From positions 1 to 17,341 of the forward strand of contig JAIRYX010000073.1 in NCBI GenBank assembly GCA_031267635.1: 17,341 nucleotides of DNA. The letters are read 5' to 3'. The stretch's first letter is position 1. Each line of letters starts with the position of its first letter. The DNA is from Planctomycetaceae bacterium. Its GTDB lineage: Bacteria > Planctomycetota > Planctomycetia > Pirellulales > Thermoguttaceae. The position numbers were made by a program, and so were the translations under genes. Under the pieces are notes generated by a model. That model saw nothing but the letters and a program-made list of their open reading frames with translations, was not told where the DNA came from and ran no database searches. Of this stretch, positions 6,018 to 12,521 are shown one piece after another.

Positions 6018-8807
6018 ATGGCAAAGTATGTCTATAGTTTCGGTCCCAATGGTACCGACGGCGACGCAACAATGAAAAATCTCTTAGGTGGTAAAGGAGC
6101 AAATTTAGCAGAAATGGCGAAAATTGGACTTCCCGTTCCTGCCGGTTTTACCATCAGTACGGAAGTTTGTACTTATTATTATGCCAACGGCAATTCTTAT
6201 CCGCCGGAACTCACCGCACAGGTCGAAGCCGCTCTTGCTCAAATCGAACAAGCGATGGGTAAAACGTTCGGCAACAAAAAAGACCTGCCGCTTCTCGTTT
6301 CCTGCCGCTCCGGCGCACGGGAATCCATGCCCGGTATGATGGATACCGTTCTTAATATCGGTTTGAACGACGAAACCGTTAAAGTTCTCGCGGAAAAAAG
6401 CGGTGACGAGCGTTTTGCATGGGATTGCTACCGCCGCTTCGTTCAAATGTACGGCGATGTTGTTCTCGAAATGAAACCGAAAACTAAAACCGATATTGAT
6501 CCGTTTGAAGAAATTCTCGAAAAGAAAAAAGAGAAAGTCGGCGTGAAAAATGATCCCGATCTTAAGTCGGAGCACCTCAAAGAACTTGTCAAAGAATTTA
6601 AAACCGCTGTCAAAGAACGCACTGGTAAAGATTTTCCCGAAGACCCGCGCGAACAGATGTGGGGAGCAATTGGCGCGGTGTTCGGAAGTTGGATGAATGA
6701 TCGGGCAATTGTTTACCGCCGCATGAACGGCATTCCGCATGATTGGGGAACCGCCGTCAACGTTCAGGCAATGGTTTTCGGCAACATGGGAAACGATTGC
6801 GCGACCGGCGTCGCTCTTACCCGCAATGGAGCAAACGGCGAGCCGGGAATCACTGGCGACTATCTTATCAATGCGCAGGGCGAAGACGTTGTCGCCGGTA
6901 TCCGTGTTCCGAAAAAGATTGAGACGTCGCTTTCACAGGACATGCCGAAATCTTGGGAAGAGTTTACCAGAGTCGCTCTACTTCTCGAAAATCATTACAA
7001 GGACGTTCAGGACATTGAGTTCACGATTGAACGTCAGAAACTTTGGATGCTGCAAACTCGTAATGCCAAGCGAACCGGTTTTGCCGCCGTTCGTGCCGCA
7101 GTCGATATGGTCAACGAAGGTCTGATTTCTCCTGAAACCGCCATCGCCCGTATTCCGGCAAACGACATCACGCAACTTTTGCAACCGGTCTTCAGCGGAG
7201 CTGGTCTGAAAGGTAAAGCGCCGATTGCCAAAGGGATCAACGCCGGTCCCGGCGCAGCGACCGGACAAATTTGTTTTCAGCCGGATGAAGCGGAAGCAAT
7301 TTGGCAAAAAGACAATAACGCTCAAATCATTCTTGTCCGCCGCGAAACAACGCCGGAAGACCTTCGCGGAATGAAAGTGGCAAAAGGGATTCTCACGTCA
7401 TTCGGCGGCGCCGCGTCTCATGCTGCGTTGGTTTCCCGACAGATGGGAAAAGCGTGCGTTTGCGGATGCGATTCGCTTGTCATTGATTACAAAGCGAAAA
7501 CCGTTGCCGTTGCGGGCAAAACGCTGAAAGAAGGGGACTGGATTTCTGTGGACGGTTTCACCGGCAACATTTATGAAGGTCAAGTTCCGACTAGTCCGAG
7601 CGAAGTGTTGCAGGTTCTTTTTGAAAGATCGCTTAAACCGCAAGACGCTCCGCTGTATCAACGGTTTCAACAGATTATGAGTTGGTCGGATCGTTTCCGC
7701 AAACTCGGCGTCCGAACAAACGCCGATAACCCGACAGAAGCCGCTAACGCGATTGCTTTTGGCGCGGAAGGAATCGGTCTGACTCGAACCGAACATATGT
7801 TCTTTGACCGTATCGACGATTTCCGCAAGATGATCCTTTCGGAAACGACGGCGGAACGCGAAAAAGCTCTTGAGCCGCTTCTCGCGCATCAGCGTTCCGA
7901 CTTTGAAGGTATCTTCCGCACGATGGCTGGTCGTCCCGTAACTGTCCGTCTGCTTGATCCGCCTCTTCACGAATTTGTGCCGCACGAAGCGAAAGAACAG
8001 GAAGAACTCGCCAAGAAAATGGGCGTTTCCGCTCAACAAATTGCAAATCGTGTTCATGAGTTGGCGGAAGCGAATCCGATGCTCGGACATCGCGGTTGCC
8101 GTTTGGGAATCGTCTATCCTGAAATTACGCGGATGCAAGCACGCGCGATTTGCGAAGCTGCCGTCAATGTGATGAAAGAAGGAATCGACGTTCATCCTGA
8201 AATTATGATTCCGCTTGTCGGCAATATCACCGAGTTTCGCAATCAGGAAGCGATTATCCGCGAAACCGCCGCGAAAGTCTTCAAAGAAAAAGGCGTTACG
8301 GTCGATTATCTTGTCGGAACAATGATTGAAATTCCACGAGCCGCTGTTACTGCCGATGAAATCGCGCAAGGCGCGGAGTTCTTCTCATTTGGAACGAACG
8401 ACTTGACACAAACCGGTCTCGGTATCAGCCGCGACGACTACGGCGGATTCATCAATCAGTATCAGGAAAAAGATATTTTCCCGGCTGATCCGTTCCAGAC
8501 GCTTGATCAAGGCGGCGTTGGCAAATTGATGAAAATCGGCGTCAAACTCGGCAAAGAGACACGCCCCGACATCAAACTTGGCATCTGCGGCGAACACGGC
8601 GGCGATCCGAACTCGGTGAAATTCTGCCACGAGATCGGATTGAATTACGTGAGCTGCTCGCCGTTGCGTTTGCCGGTCGCCCGTCTGGCCGCCGCTCAAG
8701 CCGCAATCGCGGAAAAGAAAGCCAAAGCCGCAAAGAAAGCCGAATGCGACTGTTGTTGCGGTTGCAAGTGCGGATGTCAAGATAATAAAAAATCCTGCTG
8801 TAAATAA
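6018..8807 (+). CDS. ppdK: Pyruvate, phosphate dikinase with a Cys-rich C-terminal tail
   Basis: This cytosolic enzyme interconverts pyruvate + ATP + Pi with PEP + AMP + PPi, serving PPi-linked glycolysis or PEP formation. It has 929 residues. The N-terminal ATP-grasp part includes GGKGANLAEM (24-33) and the SCRSGARESMPGM loop (95-107). The swivelling phospho-histidine domain carries H468 in GGAASHAALV. The C-terminal PEP/pyruvate barrel has GIGLTRTEHMF (585-595), GHRGCRLG (690-697), FGTNDLTQ (791-798) and catalytic C857 in GICGEHGGD (855-863). Two oddities stand out. The usual GGMTSH around the phospho-His is GGAASH, so the Thr two residues before it, which is the regulatory Thr in plants, is Ala. 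After the normal end (about residue 893) an Ala/Lys linker leads to nine cysteines between C910 and C928. The ribosome binding site is weak (AAGG about ten bases upstream). The gene stands alone, with its own leader and terminator. Confidence 0.97.
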   Translation: MAKYVYSFGPNGTDGDATMKNLLGGKGANLAEMAKIGLPVPAGFTISTEVCTYYYANGNSYPPELTAQVEAALAQIEQAMGKTFGNKKDLPLLVSCRSGARESMPGMMDTVLNIGLNDETVKVLAEKSGDERFAWDCYRRFVQMYGDVVLEMKPKTKTDIDPFEEILEKKKEKVGVKNDPDLKSEHLKELVKEFKTAVKERTGKDFPEDPREQMWGAIGAVFGSWMNDRAIVYRRMNGIPHDWGTAVNVQAMVFGNMGNDCATGVALTRNGANGEPGITGDYLINAQGEDVVAGIRVPKKIETSLSQDMPKSWEEFTRVALLLENHYKDVQDIEFTIERQKLWMLQTRNAKRTGFAAVRAAVDMVNEGLISPETAIARIPANDITQLLQPVFSGAGLKGKAPIAKGINAGPGAATGQICFQPDEAEAIWQKDNNAQIILVRRETTPEDLRGMKVAKGILTSFGGAASHAALVSRQMGKACVCGCDSLVIDYKAKTVAVAGKTLKEGDWISVDGFTGNIYEGQVPTSPSEVLQVLFERSLKPQDAPLYQRFQQIMSWSDRFRKLGVRTNADNPTEAANAIAFGAEGIGLTRTEHMFFDRIDDFRKMILSETTAEREKALEPLLAHQRSDFEGIFRTMAGRPVTVRLLDPPLHEFVPHEAKEQEELAKKMGVSAQQIANRVHELAEANPMLGHRGCRLGIVYPEITRMQARAICEAAVNVMKEGIDVHPEIMIPLVGNITEFRNQEAIIRETAAKVFKEKGVTVDYLVGTMIEIPRAAVTADEIAQGAEFFSFGTNDLTQTGLGISRDDYGGFINQYQEKDIFPADPFQTLDQGGVGKLMKIGVKLGKETRPDIKLGICGEHGGDPNSVKFCHEIGLNYVSCSPLRLPVARLAAAQAAIAEKKAKAAKKAECDCCCGCKCGCQDNKKSCCK

Positions 8808-8832
8808 TTGATTGTTTCATAACATCAATCAA
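8808..8832 (+). other. Small hairpin directly after the ppdK stop
   Basis: TTGATTG (8808-8814) pairs perfectly with CAATCAA (8826-8832) across an 11-base loop, starting at the base after the stop codon. No T-run follows, so it may protect the mRNA end or assist the terminator that follows. Confidence 0.35.
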
Positions 8833-8840
8833 ATAAACAT

Positions 8841-8880
8841 AAAAAGACGGTTGTGGAAACATGACCGCCTTTTTTGATTT
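8841..8880. terminator. Two-way terminator between ppdK and the SelA-like gene
   Basis: AAAAAGACGGT (8841-8851) pairs with ACCGCCTTTTT (8864-8874) with one mismatch. T-runs occur on both strands, so the hairpin can end ppdK (plus) and the convergent SelA-like gene (minus, stop at 8974). Confidence 0.7.
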
Positions 8881-8973
8881 TGGAAACGGTTGGGCGGTTT
8901 CCTCCGTCTCTCAAGTCCCAAGATTTCCTTTTGTTCCTAACGCTCTCTTCGCTTACTTTGTTCCGCGCTTATT

Positions 8974-10452
8974 TCACGCGGCTCTTGTTAAACATGCCGT
9001 CAACGCTTCAATGACGAGCATGTCGTATTTCGCAAAAACGGTGCGCAGGTTGATCGCGATTTGGTTGAGATGTTCCGGGACAAGCGAGGTAGCGATTCCC
9101 GGCGAATAGTTTGCTAATGCCAAAAGAATTTCGGGCGCTGTTTGGGATTCCAGCGTAATCAACACCTGCCACGACGGAATGACGTAACCGGGTCGCAACG
9201 GCGTTAAACATGCATGACATGAAACCGCAACCGCGTCCGCTACGCCGGAAACCGCCGCGAGTTGCGCTGACATGCGGTCGGCGCGAAGCCGGAGATTGTC
9301 TTGTTCGGTACTCAAAAGCTGCCAAAGCGGAATTGTGTTTTCTGCCGTGTTACGCGACTCGAAAAGTTGCAAGATCGCTTCCAACGCCGCGACCTCGTGC
9401 GCCGCCGGAATAAACGCCGAGAACAGAGGCGATTTGCGGATTCGATTCACCCATTTTTTCCCGCCCGCGATCACCGCCAAGGAATGCCGCCGAAATTGAT
9501 TCGCTATCGGATTTTCGGCGTTTTCGGTTGCGACGGTCGCAAAGTCGCACGCATTCAGTCCCCCGCATGAAAAAATCAACAACGACACGCCTTGCTGAAT
9601 CAAATCGCGGTAAGTCGGAATGTTATCGAGACCATATTCTTTGACTGAATGAAACGCTCCCCATTCCGCGTCGAACACAAGCGGCAACTTATGCTTTTCC
9701 GCAATGTCCGCCAGTTGTGAAATTTCCGGTCGATTTCGCGGCTCGTAAAAAAATGCGTCGGCGCCGTTGGAAGCATATAAAAACATGCTTTCCTCTCTTA
9801 TCATTTGAAGATAATCGTCCGGCGTAACATGAGCCGCTGTTCCGACAGGATTCACCAACAAGACTCCTGCACGTTCAAAAATTTCCTGCACACGATAACC
9901 GGTCAGGGTTTCATAAAGGTCGGTATGCGACGAGCATACATCGCCGCCGTCGGAAAAATAAGCGGAAGCCGTTAAAATCAGCGCGGCGGCGTGATTACCG
10001 ACAATCGCCGTATCTTCCGCACCGGTCAATTCGCAAATCATTTCTTCCGCCGTTTTGCGTTTGGGGGGGTTGGAATTTTCTGAATCGCCGCTTGGTTTAT
10101 TTGGCGACATTTTATCATATTCGCCGCCGAACGATTTGATTAAACGGTCAATCGCCTGAACAGGAAGTTGACACGGTGCGGGGTCAAGAAAAAGGACGCC
10201 GGTTGCATTGATCTCCGGCGGGATTGTTTTAGAAAACGGCGAGTATTTTAACCGCGACGCGATTCGCTCGGACAATTCAGAGACGTCGGGAAAACGGCGT
10301 TCCGACGCGGCATTTTTGGCTTCGGTGGCAACTTCATCAAGAACACTTTTTGCCGTATTGAAAACCGCGATAGGATTAAAACGATTCGCCAATTGCTTTA
10401 ATTTCGGCGAAGATAAAATATCGTTGATGGACGGAATGGAGTAATTGGACAT
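8974..10452 (-). CDS. SelA-like PLP-fold protein without the PLP lysine
   Basis: The 492-residue protein follows L-seryl-tRNA(Sec) selenium transferase (SelA; 463 residues in E. coli) along most of its length. The SelA-type N-terminal helical domain is near 5-80, INATGVLF lies at 81-88 where SelA has INLTGTVLH, ELTGAEDTAIVGNHAAALIL at 141-160 matches the SelA ITGAEDACIVNNNAAAVLL region, and LPLVFDAEWG at 256-265 matches the DVPVVTDLGSG region. Authentic SelA binds PLP through the lysine of FSGDKLLGG. Here the aligned segment is FSCGGLNAC (294-302) and the lysine position is Gly298, with no nearby replacement. The RGHRD segment is replaced by a Ser/Asn/Pro/Lys-rich insert (about 115-133). It is therefore probably not a working selenocysteine synthase; a pseudoenzyme or a changed binding protein is inferred. 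Only a distant purine-rich ribosome binding site is seen. The gene stands alone on the minus strand, convergent with ppdK. Confidence 0.87.
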   Translation of the reverse strand: MSNYSIPSINDILSSPKLKQLANRFNPIAVFNTAKSVLDEVATEAKNAASERRFPDVSELSERIASRLKYSPFSKTIPPEINATGVLFLDPAPCQLPVQAIDRLIKSFGGEYDKMSPNKPSGDSENSNPPKRKTAEEMICELTGAEDTAIVGNHAAALILTASAYFSDGGDVCSSHTDLYETLTGYRVQEIFERAGVLLVNPVGTAAHVTPDDYLQMIREESMFLYASNGADAFFYEPRNRPEISQLADIAEKHKLPLVFDAEWGAFHSVKEYGLDNIPTYRDLIQQGVSLLIFSCGGLNACDFATVATENAENPIANQFRRHSLAVIAGGKKWVNRIRKSPLFSAFIPAAHEVAALEAILQLFESRNTAENTIPLWQLLSTEQDNLRLRADRMSAQLAAVSGVADAVAVSCHACLTPLRPGYVIPSWQVLITLESQTAPEILLALANYSPGIATSLVPEHLNQIAINLRTVFAKYDMLVIEALTACLTRAA

Positions 10453-10724
10453 AAAATTTTATCGATTTCCCGCGCGACAAAACGCGGATAAAAAAGTTTA
10501 TCAATGAAAAGATGTGTTTTTGACGTCAGCCCAAGTTTCCAGCGAAAAGGAGCAAAAACGGGCAACAATCCCCTCATTCTCGAAAGGAACGCAACATACG
10601 CAGGAAAAGTATATTCAAACACACTACAAAATACAAGAGGTACGAGTTCGGAAAAATGAGGAGCAAGAAAGCGGGAACGCTGTTTCGATTTCTCTCCCCG
10701 TGCTTGGGAAAAGAGTGGTATGGC

Positions 10725-10754
10725 TTGACTGTCGGAGAAATTTCACGGTAAAAT
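10725..10754 (+). promoter_or_regulatory. Isolated promoter-like sequence
   Basis: TTGACT (10725-10730) and TAAAAT (10749-10754) are 18 bases apart, each five of six to consensus. No plus-strand gene follows. A perfect 10-bp hairpin (10862-10871 with 10878-10887) lies about 100 bases downstream. A short non-coding transcript is possible but unproven. Confidence 0.35.
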
Positions 10755-10791
10755 GCATCATTATATGTAAAGAAAACGCCGTTTCTGTCTG

Positions 10792-10846
10792 TTGCGTTTT
10801 CAAACATTGTCCCTCAAAAGCAAACTAATCAGGAGTTTTTGAGATT
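10792..10846. repeat. Dispersed repeat, copy A (partner at 16901-16956)
   Basis: About 55 bp share roughly 80 percent of positions with 16901-16956 in the same orientation, including TTGCGTTTTC near the start and TAATCAGGA in the middle. It overlaps the end of the gene remnant. Confidence 0.55.
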
Positions 10847-10949
10847 CTTCGAGTAGTTTTCTCAGAAAAAGAGCATTCTTTTTCTGACACTCGCCGCCTG
10901 ATGCGTTGACCGCACGCATCCTATCGTCGAATTTCGTAAACATCCGCAT
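10800..10949 (-). pseudogene. Probable C-terminal remnant of an unknown gene
   Basis: Reading leftward from the ATG at 10947-10949, 49 codons end at TGA (10800-10802). The product is protein-like (FDDRMRAVNASGGECQKKN, then a Leu-rich amphipathic end LLISLLLRDNV). No ribosome binding site precedes it, and upstream the frame runs into the repeat array. The last roughly 55 bp are repeated near 16901-16956, where the frame is degraded. I do not recognise the family. It may be the 3' end of a gene whose front was lost. Confidence 0.35.
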
Positions 10950-10991
10950 TGACGCGGCAAGCGGAATGTTCAACAACACAGCAATCCCGGC

Positions 10992-11175
10992 ACGCGGGAG
11001 AAGTCCTGCCGTGGCTGCGGGTGTCGCCTGCACGGGGCTGCGGGCGTCGCCTGCACGGGGCTGCAGGTATCGCCTGCACGGGGCTGCAGGTGTCGGCTGC
11101 ACGGGCGTGCAGGTGTCGGCTGCAAGGGGCTGCAGGTGTCGGCTGCACGGGCGTGCGGGGGGAGTCCTGCCATGA
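10992..11175 (+). repeat. 23-bp GC-rich tandem array, eight units
   Basis: Six well-conserved units start at 11015, 11038, 11061, 11084, 11107 and 11130. Each consists of CTGCAGGTGTCG (or close) followed by SCTGCACGGGG. They are flanked by two diverged units (10992 and 11153) that share AGTCCTGCC; those shared words are exactly 7 x 23 = 161 bases apart, so the flanks belong to the array. Units have no spacers, so this is not a CRISPR. The array is much more GC-rich than its surroundings. Confidence 0.85.
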
Positions 11176-11210
11176 CTGCGAGGGGTGTCAAAGGGAGATT
11201 AGGGACTATT

Positions 11211-11307
11211 GGGACACGAGGGGCTTTAGGGACAAAAGAAGTCTTCCCAAAGAAACCTGCCCTTCAATGAAATCAGTCCCTCAAGTCTCTTTAGTCTCTC
11301 GTGTCCC
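11211..11307. repeat. Inverted GGGACACGAG / CTCGTGTCCC pair in a GGGAC-rich tract
   Basis: A perfect 10-bp inverted repeat (11211-11220 and 11298-11307) lies within a tract of repeated GGGAC, GTCCC and ACAAAAG words. The long loop makes a stable hairpin doubtful. It looks like low-complexity repeat DNA. Confidence 0.45.
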
Positions 11308-11538
11308 TTTTGTCCCAAAAGTCCCTTTCCCCCTTTTACCCTCAAGAAAAGCCCATGACCAAAGACACCCCCGCAAGGATTTATTCCCAAGCATGGCGGT
11401 TACCGCAAGCTGATTAGTTATCAAAAAGCCGAGATTGTTTCTGACGGCACGGTGTATTTTACGAACCGTTTTTACTATTGCAGCCCTTATTTATCAAATT
11501 TCCCTTAGTAGCCAACAAAGCCCTTCAAACGCGCCCTT

Positions 11539-11580
11539 ATGTCCTTGTTTTTTTACCGCATGTCCTTATTTTTTTACCGC
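11539..11580 (+). repeat. 21-bp tandem duplication
   Basis: Two adjacent 21-base copies (11539-11559 and 11560-11580) beginning ATGTCCTT and ending TTACCGC differ at one base. It lies within the left half of the palindromic element and is not present in the second copy at 11863. Confidence 0.8.
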
Positions 11581-11753
11581 AAAGGCGAAAAAGTCGCACA
11601 AAGGGTTTATTAGGCGTTCCAACCAAATAAATCCGCACTGGGCGACTGAATAGTTACTAACGAACAACCTTTGTGCGCCTTCGTCGCCTTGGTGGTAAAA
11701 AATAAGGGAATAAGGAATAAGGGCGCATATTGGCGGTGCAATTCGGGCTACTA
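11560..11753. repeat. 194-bp direct repeat, copy 1
   Basis: By eye this matches 11863-12056 at all but five of 194 positions, without gaps. It contains the arms ACCGCAAAGGCG...CGCACAAAGG and their inverse CCTTTGTGCG...GCCTTGGTGGT. Confidence 0.9.
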
Positions 11754-11773
11754 AGGGAATGGTATATAAATAA

Positions 11774-11802
11774 GGGCGGCAATAATAATATCTTCCGGTA
11801 AA
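11774..11802. repeat. Dispersed GGGCGGCAATA repeat (partner at 16806-16834)
   Basis: Twenty-five of 29 positions match 16806-16834, starting GGGCGGCAATA and ending TTCCGGTRAA. In both places sequence resembling AACAGTWAC and CAGTTGCC follows, so it is part of a longer shared module. Confidence 0.5.
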
Positions 11803-11862
11803 TTTTGATGGCAACGGAACAGTTACAAAACAACCTCAGTTGCCTGCTCAAATAGAGCCCTT

Positions 11863-12056
11863 ATGTCCTTATTTTTTTACCACCAAGGCGAAAAAGTCGC
11901 ACAAAGGATTTATTAGGCGTTCCAACCAAATAAATCCGCACTGGGCGACTGAATCGTTACTAACGAACAACCTTTGTGCGCCTTCGTCGCCTTGGTGGTA
12001 AAAAATAAGGGAATAGGGAATAAGGGCGCATATTGGCGGTGCAATTCGGGCTACTA
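11863..12056. repeat. 194-bp direct repeat, copy 2, with a 35-bp stem
   Basis: The arms 11873-11907 and 11971-12005 pair at 32 of 35 positions (ACCACCAAGGCGA...CGCACAAAGG) around a 63-base loop. This copy is exactly 303 bp downstream of copy 1. The loop carries ATTTATT/AATAAAT and a CCGCACTGGGCGACTGAAT word related to the repeats at 15772 and 16847. Confidence 0.9.
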
Positions 12057-12186
12057 TAGGTGGAAATGAGGTTAGGATAACAAAAGGTTGCCACTAAAAG
12101 CCCCTTGAAAATCAAAGGGACAAAAGGGAGAGCCAAGTCGCTGCGACGAATTGCGAAATGCCTTTAACCAACCTCATTTTTACCTA
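12057..12186. repeat. 130-bp element with 19-bp inverted ends
   Basis: The left end (12057-12075, TAGGTGGAAATGAGGTTAG) and right end (12168-12186) match as inverted repeats at about 17 of 19 positions. There is no gene inside. It abuts copy 2 of the 194-bp repeat directly. It looks like a short MITE-like insertion, but no clear target duplication was found. Confidence 0.5.
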
Positions 12187-12194
12187 ATTTTCTT

Positions 12195-12243
12195 AACAAA
12201 ACAACCTCAGTAGCCAACAAAGCCCTTCAAACGCGCCCTTATG
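12195..12243. repeat. Truncated third start of the palindromic element
   Basis: Positions 12209-12243 are identical over 35 bases to 11507-11541 (AGTAGCCAACAAAGC...). The preceding AACAAAACAACCTCAG also occurs, with one change, at 11824-11839. The element then breaks off, so only its left end is present. Confidence 0.7.
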
Positions 12244-12435
12244 CTTTAGAATGTCCCTTGATAGGAAAAATGTCAAATTTATAGGTATTGTACGTTGAAC
12301 AATGCCAAGTGAAATTGCGCGGCTTGGCAATAGTTACCTTAAACCATGCCGCTTTCATCCTCAAAGTCCCTTTTATTCCCCATGTCTCTATAAAACTGTC
12401 ACTCAAAGGGAAGCCCCGTACTTACAAGGTCGCTC

Positions 12436-12464
12436 TTTACAACCGCCTTGTTTTCGGATAAATT
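12436..12464 (+). promoter_or_regulatory. Candidate promoter of argJ
   Basis: TTTACA (12436-12441) and TAAATT (12459-12464) are separated by exactly 17 bases. A start near 12471 would give a leader of about 50 bases. Upstream, GCCAAG (12304-12309) and CTTGGC (12323-12328) form a small palindrome of unknown role. Confidence 0.4.
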
Positions 12465-12521
12465 AAAAAAGATTTCTTACCTATGATTTCGTTTCTCTCT
12501 TTCTCCGAAAAAGGATTAATT

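Larger units (their letters stand above)
11472..11788. repeat. Large palindromic element with inverted ends of about 43 bp
   Basis: The left end (about 11472-11513) and right end (about 11746-11788) are imperfect inverted repeats: TTCCCTTAGTAGCC against GGCTACTAAGGGAA, and outside them GCAGCCCTTATTTAT against ATAAATAAGGGCGGC. Inside is another inverted pair (11570-11604 with 11668-11702), so the whole element could fold into one long hairpin. It has no coding capacity and contains the first copy of the 194-bp repeat. It resembles a non-autonomous hairpin or MITE-like element. Confidence 0.6.
10453..12521. other. 2-kb repeat-filled region without intact genes
   Basis: No frame here has a recognisable domain or a good start signal. 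The region holds an isolated promoter-like site, a gene remnant, a 23-bp tandem array, a stretch of repeated GGGAC/GTCCC words (about 11190-11340, and again near 12115 and 12365), two copies of a 194-bp palindromic element, and a 130-bp inverted-end element. These are listed separately. The open frames across 10906-11413 are a by-product of the GC-rich array, whose 23-bp period shifts frame in every unit. Confidence 0.6.

Noticed and set aside
7398..8369. Long minus-strand open frame inside ppdK.
   Set aside because: It lies opposite a strongly conserved gene, with no domain or start signal; it is a shadow of ppdK codon use.
10992..11175. Tandem units could be taken for a CRISPR array.
   Set aside because: Units are contiguous without unique spacers, and no cas genes are present.
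10949..11413. Plus-strand open frame rich in Cys, Arg and Ala across the tandem array.
   Set aside because: The 23-bp period changes frame in each unit, all frames are open because the array is GC-rich, and no ribosome binding site or domain is seen.
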